DNA from: Ganoderma boninense | Lineage: Eukaryota > Basidiomycota > Agaricomycetes > Polyporales > Polyporaceae | DNA: 64,000 nucleotides | NCBI GenBank assembly: GCA_002900995.3 | Contig: CM035314.1 | Coordinates: 1,271,252 to 1,335,251, forward strand | Reading direction: 5' to 3' | Notes under the pieces: generated by a model | Seen by the model: only the letters and a program-made list of their open reading frames with translations | What the model was told of the DNA's origin: nothing | Database searches by the model: none | Program-made: the position numbers and the translations under genes | In this document: in pieces, positions 1-14,471 of the stretch | Position numbering within the stretch: position 1 is the first letter of the stretch | How the letters are laid out: each line of letters opens with the position of its first letter

Positions 1-50
1 CTTGTCTTGCACGCGAAATATTTGAGGAGTGCTGACGCTGGCACTTGTAG

Positions 51-400
51 CCTTTCGGGAATGGGGACGGCACCAATCAAGGACAGCCATTTTGGACCTC
101 CGACGTGCTCGGGTTCGGGAGCTTTGCGCAGGACACCGCCGACCGTACGTTCAGTCCCAATATTCGTTTGCTGGATCTAGGGACATGCTCTGACAGGGCC
201 TACGGCTTCATGAAGTCGGGCTGTCCGGCCTACTGTTCTTCAAGAACCCATCGAGCTCGACCGACAAGGGATTGATGCCCCCGTTCAACGCAACCGGCGA
301 GGGGTCGACCTTTCCATCCAATTGGACCAACAAGGCAGTGACACCCTCCGCCAACTCGACCAGCAAGGCGATGACGCTCTCATCCAGCTCAATCGACTGA
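51..400 (+). CDS. 3' end of an unidentified secreted protein (partial, runs off the left edge)
   Basis: A branch-like CTGAC and TGTAG acceptor precede an exon at 51-144 reading PFGNGDGTNQGQPFW, then TSDVLGFGSFAQDTAD. A good donor (GTACGT, 145) and acceptor (CTGACAG, 196) enclose a 52 nt intron. Downstream, one frame to the stop at 398-400 is rich in Ser, Thr and Asn and has three N-glycosylation sequons (NAT, NWT, NST), as in a secreted protein tail. The splice as read gives a quick stop (TGA at 211). A coherent join (AYGFMKSGCPAYC, then the Ser/Thr tail) needs one or two single-base corrections near 197 and 235, in line with other frame breaks in this window. I do not recognise the family. 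The upstream part lies outside the window. Confidence 0.35.
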
Positions 401-1123
401 ACTGGACGCGGCAATTTGTTGAAATGAATGAACCAGTCGTGTGGTTACCTGAACGCTGTCGAGAGGTCGAAGTAAATCGCTGTACGCTTAGGTTGCAATT
501 GTCACTCACCTACACAGTGGAAGTAGTTCTACAATGTATTATATCACACTTCGCCGCATTTCCGAGATGCAAAGCTCGGCTTAAACGCTACACTGCATCG
601 TTTTTGTCCTACTCTGAATCTAATGGTGAATCGAAGATCTCACTATGCGAGATTAAACGGGGGACCTCGCCACAACGTTGCCAAGGGCTGAGCAGCTCCA
701 GGAAGTCTTCCACTGGTTGAGACGCAAAGCCTGGACCTGCCGCGGGAGTACAGACAACATATGCATCTTCGATTTATGTACTGTACGAAACATTTCCAAG
801 CAACCTTTCTACCACGCGGTTCTACACAACGTACTAGCATCCCTCGACCACCACACCTCATCTAACTCGAACTCGACCGTACTACAGTGAAGTCAACGGA
901 ACTCGGAAGACGAGGCCGAGAGAAGGGAATGGAGGGGCATATGTACACGTCTCAACGCACGAGGCAACGGAACCCGAGGACATGGTAAGGCGCCTGAGGG
1001 CGGGGTGTCGAGGTCGCTGGCAGCTGTTTATAACCAAGGTGTTAAGGAGGGGATGGATGTAGAAGGACGAGTGTGGGCACTTATAACAGCGAACGAATTG
1101 CGCCTCCGCGTCACTGGTCGCCC
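401..1123. other. Intergenic, no gene seen
   Basis: Only short frames without coding character occur here. The stretch is the 3' flank of the left-edge gene and of the minus-strand repeat-protein gene, which ends at 1124. Confidence 0.5.
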
Positions 1124-1875
1124 TTAAGCGACTGTGGGGACAGCGATGGGGAGAGAAGAAAGGATGCTCGTCGGCACGGCAGGGACGGAGACGGAGATGT
1201 CGGTGAGGATAGACGTCGGGAGGTCGGTCAGAATGGTAGTAGGGAGGTCGGTCAGAATGGTGGTCGGGAGGTCGGTGAGGATAGTAGTAGGAAGATCGGT
1301 GAGGATAGTAGTAGGGAGATCAGTAAGGATAGTGGTAAGGCCGGAAATGATTGTGGTAGGGAGGTCGGTGAGGATCGTGGTCGGAAGGTCGGTGAGAATA
1401 GTCGTTGGGAGGTCCGTTAGGATGGTAGTCGGAAGGTCAGTCAGGATAGTAGTTGGAAGGTCAGACAGGATGGTAGTTGGAAGGTCGGACAGGATGGTAG
1501 TTGGAAGGTCGGACAGGATGGTAGTCGGGAGGTCCGACAAGACCGACGTCGGAAGAGTCACAGGGAGGGAGGGTACCTCGGCAGCTTCTACAGGAGGACG
1601 GTCAGCGGCGGCATACCATGGTTAGGGGGAGAAATATATATTTACCAACGGCACCTAAGGCGCTGCTGTGGAAAATGTAAACGGCTGTAGACCTTGCCTT
1701 GAAGACAAGAGATGGCTCACCTAGCAACCCCGCCAACCGCACTTGGGACGGTGACAGGCAGAGCGATGGAGATGGACGTGGGGAGGGCCGGGATGGAAGT
1801 GGGAATAATCTGGGGGAGAGGATTTCCAGCTGCGATAGCAGCGAGAGCGAAGGCAACTGTGAACTTGGAGAACAT
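1124..1875 (-). CDS. Small secreted protein built of 8-residue LPTTILTD tandem repeats
   Basis: Three exons join cleanly: 1875-1721, 1665-1646 (a 20 nt micro-exon) and 1587-1124. The introns of 55 and 58 nt start with GT and end with AG. The sum is 639 nt, or 212 residues. The N-terminus (MFSKFTVAFALAAIAAGNPLP) is a clear signal peptide. It is followed by a Pro/Ile/Ser spacer, then fifteen repeat units, fourteen of eight residues and one of seven, consensus LPTTIL[ST]D, and a short Pro/Val/Ser end. There is no cysteine in the mature part, no Lys-Arg processing site between units, no transmembrane segment and no GPI-type tail. Known families with such units were not recognised. The hydrophobic and polar alternation could suit beta structure or surface assembly, but that is inference. 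A TATA box lies about 120 nt upstream of the ATG. Confidence 0.75.
1199..1555 (-). repeat. 24-bp coding minisatellite, 15 units
   Basis: On the minus strand this 357 nt tract encodes the repeat units of the secreted protein. Fourteen units are 24 nt and one is 21 nt. Units differ mainly at synonymous positions and at a Ser/Thr switch (LSD versus LTD), with one decayed unit (LPTTIISG) next to the short unit near the middle. Confidence 0.85.
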
Positions 1876-1997
1876 TTTTGTTCGGCGAGGTGAGGGACTC
1901 TGAGGCTTGGTTGCGGATGAAGGGGGGTTTTTGGACAAGAGAAGAACCGAGTGAACGAGGTGCCCTGGGGTTGGACGGTAGGAGGGCCTCCGCACAC

Positions 1998-2003
1998 TTT
2001 ATA
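1998..2003 (-). promoter_or_regulatory. Candidate TATA box of the repeat-protein gene
   Basis: The minus strand reads TATAAA 123 nt upstream of the ATG at 1875, a distance compatible with a TATA box plus a 5' leader. No other evidence is available. Confidence 0.4.
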
Positions 2004-4555
2004 CCTCTGCGTGAATGATGCCACCGAACACAGTGAACGCAATTTGTGCGATGATTCGGTCCTCGAAGCTGGAAGCCATCCCTTCTCCGTCCGGGTTTGG
2101 AAAGACTCCGCAGTAGCTTTGGGAAACGGCCAATTAACAAGAGGGGTCGGGGTCTGCGTGTGGCAACCGAGCCCGCTAGAACCCGGAGCAAATTGATGAC
2201 GTCGGTCTTCTCCTTCTCTCCCTTCGACCGCTCTCAGGAGAACTCCGAGCAGAAGGGGAACCACAACGGCGGTAAATTCAGAGTGGCGGCGTGGAGTCCG
2301 CGAATCCCTTCCATGGGAGCGTCAAGGACTCGGTCATCCGGAGGTTGGGGGGACATGGAAATGCGTACATCAAGGGGCGTCGAAAAAAAACTGCGGAAAC
2401 TGTGCTTGCGATGTCAGGCTGCTGCTAGGGATTGGGCGCCACCAAGCTGCGTGTATACGACGGTCGCGCTCGCTTGCAAGTACAGACCCTTGCAGTTGGA
2501 AGGGCGCGGCGTGATCGCATGAATCCGCCCAGAAGTAGTAGCCTGGAGTGAACTGATGTTCGGATACACTGGGTGGTCATTTAGGGCTCCGGGAGTATTG
2601 AGAAACCCTTGGAGAAGATTTTTTGGTCGGCGGAGCTGAACCGCTACAGTGCACGGACCGAAGGGGGACCCTTGCCACGCAGTCCTTGTCAAGCGCTTGT
2701 CGGACCCGAGGTCACAGCGTGAGGCCTAAGAACAGAACGACGCTCGCACATTCGATAGGTGGGTCAACTCCACGGCTGGATTGAAGAAGTGGCACTCACA
2801 CGGAGCCAGAAAGAGAAGAGAAGATCGTGTACCGGATGCAGTCAATTGGATTGCGCTTGCCACAACGTTTGACATGAGCAAGTGCTTCGAGGAGGTTTTA
2901 GCGAATTAGGAAGGGCCGCCGCAGGCATTCGGAGGTCAGAAGGAGGTAATCTGACTTCTTGTTCTGTTGGCCTGAGTCGTTCAGAACTGACGAAGGCGAC
3001 GGTAGTTGACCTTGTCATTGCTATATCTGCTAGAACGTTGCGGCAAAGTAGCGTTAAACTCTGTTAGAACCAACCGAAGCGAGTACCGGAGGTAAATCAG
3101 CGGCACCTCGTAGCCACAAAACTTATCATCACTCAACTTGTGGCACCTCCGCGTCCCACGGGAAGGCTCGTCCGTGAAGATCAAAGAAGAGATAGCCGGG
3201 TGTTTGTTTCGCCGTTTACACAGGCGTTCGAGGATGCGCCAGTATGACGTCCAAGCATGTTGGTGAAGACACTGAGAAGAGTGGTCACTGGAACTCGGCC
3301 CAACTGTTCTGAACGAACTGCGTGCCACCATCTGGGAAAGTCGACTTCCAGTCGAGGGTGACACTCACTCCGAGACACTGCAACTCACCCCTGTGACGTT
3401 GAGGGACGTGTTGAAATGAACAGATTGAGAGCGATTGGAGGATATACGTAGCTTGCATCCCGTTTCTCCGGTTCTCAAACCAAGCAACAGGTTGGTAACG
3501 TCCGAAGATGAGTCCAGGCGGACGCCGTTGAGTGAACCGCTTTCAACTCAGCCCAAATGAGGACGGTTTGAAAACCCACGACCTTCGTCAGCTAGTGCAA
3601 ACCGGCTGTTTGCTCACGCAAATGTCGCCCTTTCGGCGTTGCTACAATCAAACTATTGCTTTTAAGGAACTTGAGAGAAGAATGATCTGAAAGGACGTAC
3701 TACTTATGCTCGTTGACAGCGTCACTGTAATTCCCGGCCTGAAGATAGCAGGATTATACAAAGATGGCGAGGAATGGCAACTCTGGATACATTACATGTC
3801 CAACGGGTGCGATAGACACATCGTCGACACGAGGCCAGCGCGTACCATACAAATCTTGTGTTTGGTTACCGTTCAAGAAAGAGGAAGGGATATGCTCGCC
3901 TTTGGCATGAGTGAGCGCGCTGCGCGCCCAAGAGTCGCTCGCCCGACTCGCCAGAACGTCGGTGCACAAGAGACGCATTGAAGAACAAACGATGCCCACA
4001 TGGCCTTTTCGGATGGACATAAACAAAGCACTGCAGAACAGCTGCCATGCGTTCTCATAAACCAAGGGGAATTATAATGACGCGAGGAGGGACAAGGAGA
4101 ACAAAGCAGGCGAGAAAGTGGGCCACGTCCAAGAGCCGCGCTCAGCGTAGCGCTCGCAGCTCACGCGACGCGACGCGCTGTGGCTGCGTCCCAACCAGGC
4201 CGTCATCCACCCAACCACCCCGACCTCTCCTCTCCTCTCCCTCACCACCTCCTCTCCACAACTCCTCTCGCGATCTTTATATCTTCCACATCCGAGTGGC
4301 CCTCCCAGAACTTCGAGTGGACCAATCTGCCCCTGCTCGAAAATTCAACCCACATCGTCATTTCTGGCCACCCAGGTGTGTGGCTAACCGTCTAGCGCCA
4401 TTACCGCACGATCTCGAGCTCACTGCGCCCACATCCCCCATCTTACAGATTCAGCCTAGCCATTCCCGAAGAACACATTCCTGCTAGTCACCCTCTACCA
4501 CGTCTACGTGGCTTCACTGGGAGATTCACCCTTTCCGCTGTCATGCGATTGGACC
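2004..4555. other. Gene-poor region, no supported gene
   Basis: Frames up to 146 codons occur, but none has a conserved motif, coherent splice pattern or typical coding composition. The segment 4180-4500 is CT-rich, as expected for the promoter and leader of the gene starting at 4556. No repeats or transposon ends were recognised. Confidence 0.5.
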
Positions 4556-7500
4556 ATGCCAAGGTCAGGTAGCGAGTCCACTTCATCTCGCCGACACAAT
4601 CCCACCCAGACGCTCTCAAACTACTTCCACATCCCTCCCCAGGTCTGGCCACCCCGCACCAATGACCTGTCCCACCCAGACTCGCCTCCTCCGTCCTCCA
4701 GCTCTGGCTCTCCTCCAGAGCTCTTCGACGACTTACTCAGCCGCTCCCGCGCGCCTAGTCCTCGCTCCAGATGGTCGACGCGCAGGTCAGCAGGCCCTTA
4801 TGGACACCGTCCGCTCCATAAGTGGTTGCCCTCCGAGCCGAAGCACTTCGATGGCATGGGCATGCTCATGGACATGTTTCCGCAACCCAACTCGGACAGC
4901 GGCGAAGACGAGAAGGAGCTGCCGCCGATCGTCTTGGAGGATCCCAGGCTGGTAGAGAAGGAGAGGGATTTGGTAGAGGCGGAGAAGGAGCTCGCTGAGA
5001 ACGAGGAGGAGGAAGTGGATGTCGATGAAGACGCAGCGGACGACGAGCTTAAGCCAACACTGGATATAGATGGTGTCTCTCCTCACACGTCCCAGTCGCG
5101 GCCATTGTCCGCAGCGGTTGCGAAGAAGCGCGAGAAGAACAAGAAGAAGCGGTCCAGGGTGCGAGCAAAAACCAAGGAAAGAGACAAGACTGGACCCGAC
5201 CCTTCTGATCCACTCCTTGACACCCCTCAAGACCTCCTCGCATCCATGTCACGCATCGCCAAGCTTGTCGGGTCGCTCAGCGCGGATGCACGCGAAGGGA
5301 GTCCTGATGCCCTCCTGCAACGCGTCCGTGACGCCCTTGGCAAGGACGGTCAGTCTGCAAGCCCCGCACGCTGGCGTTCGGAGGTGCTCCAGAGCGTCCA
5401 TCGGATGGAGAACATGCTAGGCAAGATGGAAAAGTGGCAAGCACAGGTATCTCCTGGGGAGATCGAAGCATTGAGACAGGAAACAGTTCGGTTGGAGGCG
5501 CGAGTGCGTGCGGTAGTCGACCAGACCGAGGTGGTTCAGGAGGATGACCAAGCTGCTAGCGGAAAGGGAAAGGAGAGGGCTGTCACCCATGCTCAGGCGA
5601 CGGAATCTCCACAAGGGATAGGCACAGAGGGTAATGGTTTGCTCGAGGCGAGCGTGGAACCGGACGGAGAGGATACGGACAGCGTATCTGACAGCGATCC
5701 AGACAGCAATTCTTGTCCCTCTGAATCCGACACTGGACCGACAGAACCGGAGCCAGAGGATCGCTCTCCCTTGGACGAGAAAGCCTCCTCGCCAGATCCC
5801 GACATTCCTCAAGCCACGTCTCCAACTACATCTCCACCGGTGGAAGCATCGGATTCGCCCCCGGAGACCGTTTATTTGGGCCTCAAACCTCATGATTACG
5901 CCTTACACGTAGGCCCTCATGGGTACATCCTTCCCGCCGCTCCTGCAGCCGGTATCCGGCATACTGCTTTACACACCCTTGCGTCCAAAAACCACAACAT
6001 TCCCCCTGACCCGCCTGCCAACCCTGCCAACCACCTCACTGAACATCCGTGGACTATGCTTGAGGTCCTCTTCTTGCTTGAAGTGACTTCGCACTTCCCC
6101 CCTGCGGAGAATGGCTGGACTTTCATCGCGGAGGCGTACAACAACATCCTCATCACACGCCCTCTGCAGGAGTGGTTCGGGAAACAGGCCACGACCAGCA
6201 ACGAAGAGGAAGCCAAGATGAAGACCCTCCTTCGAGAGATGAACGTGGAGTCCCGTCGGCTACGCGCGCGAGCTGGCACAGGCGCAAACGGGAAGACGAA
6301 GGCCGGTGAACGCGGCAAGACCGCACCGTTCGGTAGCGCGGAGGCGCATGCTGAGGCCAATGCTCATGCGAAGTCTTCAACGACACCCGCCGCCTCCCCG
6401 TCGACTCCGCTGCCGTCCCCCAGCACCTTTTCTAACGCGTCTGACAAGGACGCGCTATTCGTTACTAGGCTACCGTTTCTTCTGGAGCCCCCCGCGAGCG
6501 ATGCGCCGCTAGGGCCGCCACCCGCTCAGCGCATCGTACCATTCCCCCGGCGCCGTCCCCCACTCACCCTACCCTGCGCAGACGCGGGCGCCTTCGCCCG
6601 TGTCATGAAATCGGCTGCCGCAGGCGTGCGCCCGCCGTCTGCCGAGTCACGCGCAGCGATGCTGGCATTGTACACCGCGACCAAGACGCGGTTCCCTGTG
6701 CGCTCCCCTTGGGACTGCTGGCATCGGTGGTCCACGCCGTGGATTGTCCCAGAGTCCCACAACCCCAATCGCGAAGAGAATGGAGAGCGGTCGGCCATGC
6801 CCCCCATGGTGCTCGACTATGTCGCGGGCAACATCGGCCTACCCTGCGGGACGTGGATCACACAGGCGCGGCAGTGGGAGTTCACGCCCGTGCCGGGGAC
6901 GTACCCTGACGCGCCTGGGAGTCATGCACAGGGTGACTGCAGGGTACGACCCGCGCCCCGGCATGGTGTCTTTCGCGCGGATGGCACACCTGAGCGCTGA
7001 GAAAACGTGGGCGGGCCTGGGGCTTGGGAGGAAGAAGGACGGGATGGTGGCTGATGACGTCCTCGCAAGCAGGAGGATGAAGCTGCCGACGACTCTGGCG
7101 GGCATCTGGCCTGGAAAATGTGAGTACTCGATGTATGATGAACTACGGCGGTCTTCGGTGCGAGCTGACGACCGAGTTACTGTAGTAAACCCGAAGCCGC
7201 CCAATGCTCGCCCTCCCGCATCGACACCAGCCTCTACTCCCGCCGCGGCACCCGTTGGAGCCGTTCCTTCGGCCCCGGCTCCCATCCCACAGCGAATGCG
7301 AACAAGGACTCCGCTCAGCCATCATCCGTCTCTGCTACCCCTCCTGCCTCATCTTCAGCCTCACCGTCGACTCCGGAAACACCTCAGCCTCAGACCCAAG
7401 CGCGCCCCGCGCCCCCGCTCAACAAGGGAACGATCGCACAACCTCCACATCCCTTCCTCCCTCTTCCCCAGCCCCACAAACCCCCGACCGAGCTCTGCAC

Positions 7501-7823
7501 CCAACGTTCCAGAAGGCACGCTTGGGAATCGCATCCGCCCGGGCATCCGCGCGTGGTTCCAGACCGCCGCCGTGCGTGCCGATGTGTTCGAGCGGGTTGC
7601 GCAGCTCGAACGCGCGAGCGAGCCGTTCGAGCGCGCGATGGGCCAGGGGTCTGCACCCGCCGCATCGAAGACGAAGGCAGAGGCGGATGCAGAGAGGATG
7701 AGGCAGTGGGAGAAGGAGCGAGAGCGGGAGCGATGGGTGCCGTTCCATCTGAGGGAGATCGTCGTCCCCCCGCGTTCGGTGCCTCTGCATCTCCCGCCCA
7801 CCGCCGCCGTCTCGCAGGCCTGA
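4556..7823 (+). CDS. Unrecognised large charged protein, coiled-coil prone
   Basis: A long frame opens with ATG at 4556 (the same frame reaches back to a GTG at 4508). Its Ser/Pro-rich N-terminus is followed by a long acidic and Lys/Glu-rich stretch, a basic patch (KKREKNKKKRSRVRAK) that could be a nuclear signal, a Glu-rich helix (5,400-5,520), and an ordered core with EHPWTMLEVLFLLEVTSHFP near 6,040-6,110 and several Trp motifs near 6,700-6,900. The C-terminus carries a helical stretch, RADVFERVAQLERASEP. One 66 nt intron fits 7118-7183 (GTGAGT...CTGTAG). The frame shifts by one between about 6,905 and 6,945, and probably twice more (near 7,287 and in the C5 run near 7,470), without usable introns. 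I know no family for it. A nuclear or chromatin role is only a guess from composition. Confidence 0.55.
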
Positions 7824-8419
7824 GGCGGCAGTCGGATCCGCGAAGGTATCTATGAACATCCTCGTCGCAGCCTATCCGCAACGTTGCGCCGCCGCCGACA
7901 CTCATTTCTACTCCCACATCGACTTTGTCCCCCATTCATTCCGTACAGCTCAATCTCACGACTCGACTCTGTAGCATAGAATGCTGTCTCGTTTTGGCAC
8001 CAGACTCGGAGCTCCTGACACACCAACACCGCGCATCCCATCGTATAGCATCCTAGTCTTAGTAATGAGACACTGAACGCAACGCTACGCACGGCCTGGC
8101 CATCATGCACGACTACACGCTCTGTAGATCTAGCTGTTGACATATACTGCGAGGATTCGGAGTAGTACTACAATAATACGGTACGTACTTGGTTACCTTA
8201 ATATACTAGTGGATCTCCTCAGACGGTATCGCGGTGGATGGAGCGGCGAAGGCTTGAGGCTGGGAGTTTGGGCGTAGTATCTTGTCTTTTTATCCTTCAA
8301 GTCCCACAGGTTGGGATCGAACCCTCTCAGAAGATGTACAGAGGTCCCATTGTGACAATCATCTCTACCACTACTATTACATGCGCGATTGCGGTTGCAG
8401 ATGTGTGCTCCGTCCAAAA
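7824..8419. other. Convergent intergenic region
   Basis: This is the 3' flank of the unknown plus-strand gene and of the minus-strand PRE4 gene, which ends at 8420. No gene was seen. Confidence 0.5.
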
Positions 8420-9827
8420 CTACTGCGTCTGCGCGCCGTATCCACGGATGCCCTCCGCGAAGCTCCAGGAGGTTTCGAGATGCACCTGGTCCGAGATATG
8501 CACGCCCGAGGCGTTCACCGTCGCTATTTGGTACTAAGAACATCGGGCCGAGGTGAGTCTATCTTTCCCGCCGCATTGACGTGCGAGAAGCACAGATAGG
8601 GAGACGGACCTTGTCCAAACTGCGAGCGTCGCGGTAAAAGAGGACGCGCATACATTCGTGGAGGAGGTTGCGCGCGTTCTCCTCGGTGAGCTCCTCCACT
8701 CTGCCGTCCACGGCGGAACGAAGGATGGGAATCGCGATGTAGGCACCGTAGCCAGTTGCGATTGAAGGGGAGGAGTAGGTTGTGCCAAGAAGGTCAACGT
8801 AACCCAGGAATCTGCGGCAGAACAGAGGCCAATGACGTTAGTGGCGATGTATTTGGCAAAATTCGAGGGCAATGAGGAGAAGCGGAGGATGGGAGTCCGT
8901 GTGTTAAACTGGCATCCAAAGCAAAAATGCCGAATTGATAACGACGAGATAAAAGGAGGGTGGAATTCAAGGTGACCTTGAATAATACGAGGAAATGGCA
9001 TCATCTGTGATTGTCAACTTTCGGGGTATTCCTGCTAAAGGTCTGGAACCGCCATTGGTCTCAAAACTGGCAACATAGATATAAAGCACGACTGATAGTG
9101 AGGGAGAGGGAGAACGGTGTATTGGTACTTGGATCATGGGTAGGAGAGCGCGGATGTCCGCTGAAAGAGTACGAGAGTACGAGACTCACCGTTTGCCATC
9201 TCGGAAGCCGCCGACGAGGATGGAATTCCAGAGAGGGTTGATCTTGGAACGGCGGGAGTACATGACGCGGGAGAGATATTCGTGGACTTCTGCCGGACCG
9301 AGATCGTGACCGTCGCCGTGGGTGAACTCGTCGATGACGACTTCGTCGAGGAGGGATTGGATAGCTTGGAAGTCGGACATGTCTCCGGATGCGCCGATGA
9401 CGGTGGAGTTGCCAACTGGGTGTAGACGTTGGATGTCCTTGAAGCGGGCAAGTGAGCCATATGACGCTGCCGAAAAATACACGGTCAGGCTCGGGCAAGA
9501 GGACGGAGGAGCGGGAGTAGCGAACCGAGGTTGTCTGCAGCCATCATAATTCCATCCTTGTACTGGATGGCAAGGACGGATGTACCGGTCACGATGGGTT
9601 GCCTTCACCGATGTGAGCCACTGAAACTGTTGGGGATGTGCAGAGAACATACTGGGTGCGTTGTACGCCTTCTGCGAAGTTGTCCTTGGTGGCCGGACGT
9701 TGGTGGATGGGGTATGTGCCATAAGCATCGAATGCGTCATTGCGCTAAGGGTTGTTGAGCATCTGTCACAGTTATCAACTGTCAGAAAGCGTACCGGACG
9801 GCCCCAGTTTGTCGGAAAGTGGTCCAT
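8420..9827 (-). CDS. PRE4: 20S proteasome subunit beta type-4 (beta-7, Pre4)
   Basis: Six exons (9827-9795, 9744-9653, 9602-9526, 9466-9190, 8811-8610, 8533-8420) join in phase to 795 nt, or 264 residues, close to the usual length. The start MDHFPTNWGRP leads into RNDAFDAYGTYPIHQRP and then the processing region QQPIVTGTSVLAIQYKDGIM, AADNLASYGSL, typical of Pre4/PSMB4. VMYSRRSKINPLWNSILVGG and GYVDLLGTTYSSPSIATGYG continue the beta-subunit fold. Beta-7 is one of the catalytically inactive beta subunits: it has the propeptide-like N-terminus but no catalytic Thr, and it helps close the beta ring of the 20S core. It diverges from PRP43 with 233 nt between the start codons, so the two share a promoter region. 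Confidence 0.93.
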
Positions 9828-10060
9828 GGCTGAGGAAGAAGGTGGAAGGAGGAGACGATGTCCGAGAACGCGTCACTCGCTGCACACTCGACTCTCGCGA
9901 ACGCGCGTCGTCCCCGTGGCCACGTGATCATGAGCGCCTACTTTTTCCTCCACTCGCCTGCAGTGCTGCTGCTGCTGCTCTGACTACAACGCGCCATTCC
10001 CCTCCCTCGTTCCCCCGTCTGCCCTCCTTTTTGCCCTCTCTCTGGTGTACGAATACTGCA

Positions 10061-13472
<3,412 letters not shown>

Positions 13473-14471
13473 GCAGGTGTAACGGTGCTTTAGAGCGGGG
13501 TGGCGAGGACAGCTTTGTGGTTTCGTTGCCTGCCGTTTGTGTTGTGCTGGGTAGTGTACTGGGTGCCGTACCTCGCGATTGGTAGTAATTTTAGGTATCG
13601 ACTACGGCGACAAACGATTCGTTGGGCGGCGGCTTGTACCTGGAAGCCGTGGTTGTGGAGGTCGCGGAGTTACTGGCGGTGCTTGGATGGTTCGCACGAC
13701 GGAGGTTCTTTTCATTGGTGGGATGGACGCTGCGATGCTCGGCGCTAGCGCTTAAGTGCGAATTGAGGATTGGATCCGGGCCGTGGGCTGCAGCTGACGG
13801 ATTGTGGTTCGCAGCAACGGCCATGATTTCTGGAATGGGCCGGGTTTCCTGTATCACGACGCCCACTACAACCATCCAATGGCCTCCGGGCATCGCGAAC
13901 GCAGAACATCCAGCTCGGTGCGCTCCATATCTCGTCGATGCGCTGCCGTCGCTCACAGCCCACAGCCCCACCGTAGCAACCGGCGAAGGATGCGGGTCCT
14001 GTCAAGTGAGCATCTGTCCCCGTCAGACTCCTCTCAGGAATCGCACTCACCTCACCTTTTCTACCCTAGATTTCCTGTCTAAGGCCAATAACAGAGGGCG
14101 ACACGTCCCCATCGTTCAATCATGCATTACAAGTTAAGTTCATCCGGACGGCTTCCAAGTAGCGTCGCCACCTGGATGGCACAGGACTACCGATAAAGCA
14201 TGCATAGATGACAGTTCCCAACCTTGACCAGACCCAGTGCGGATTGCGACGCTCGGTGGCATTGTTTGTCCCAGGCGGGGACACATCCAGCCCAGAGGGC
14301 TTCGCCATCATGTCATGCGCCTCCATCCTCAGGTCGCATGGGATCCGCATCCAGTTGCAGCGGCCTTCTCGGCATCGTACTACATAAACCGAACCAATCT
14401 CGTACCAAGCACTCAGCTTCGCCTTCCCGCGAAATCCCCCGGGGCTGCTGTGCTTTCGTCCTTCGTTCACC
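13473..14471. other. Intergenic, no gene seen
   Basis: PRP43 3' flank and promoter side of the sedolisin gene. Overlapping frames on both strands lack coding character. Confidence 0.45.

Noticed and set aside
208..414. Minus-strand frame with Leu/Val-rich quasi-repeats (ALLVELAEG, ALLVQLDGK)
   Set aside because: It mirrors the Ser/Thr/Asn-rich plus-strand tail of the left-edge gene and has no start or splice support.
1134..1625. Plus-strand frame reading Gly-Arg-Ser-Val-Arg repeats across the minisatellite
   Set aside because: It is the mirror of the 24-bp repeats; the minus frame has the signal peptide and in-phase splicing.
6905..6945. A 10 nt (GTGACTGCAG) or 31 nt (GTACCC...CACAG) intron to explain the frame change
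   Set aside because: Both are below the practical size for fungal introns; a single-base error is more likely.
8305..8330. tRNA T-loop-like GGTTCGATCCC on the minus strand
   Set aside because: No matching stems, anticodon arm or acceptor stem around it; it lies in the PRE4 3' flank.
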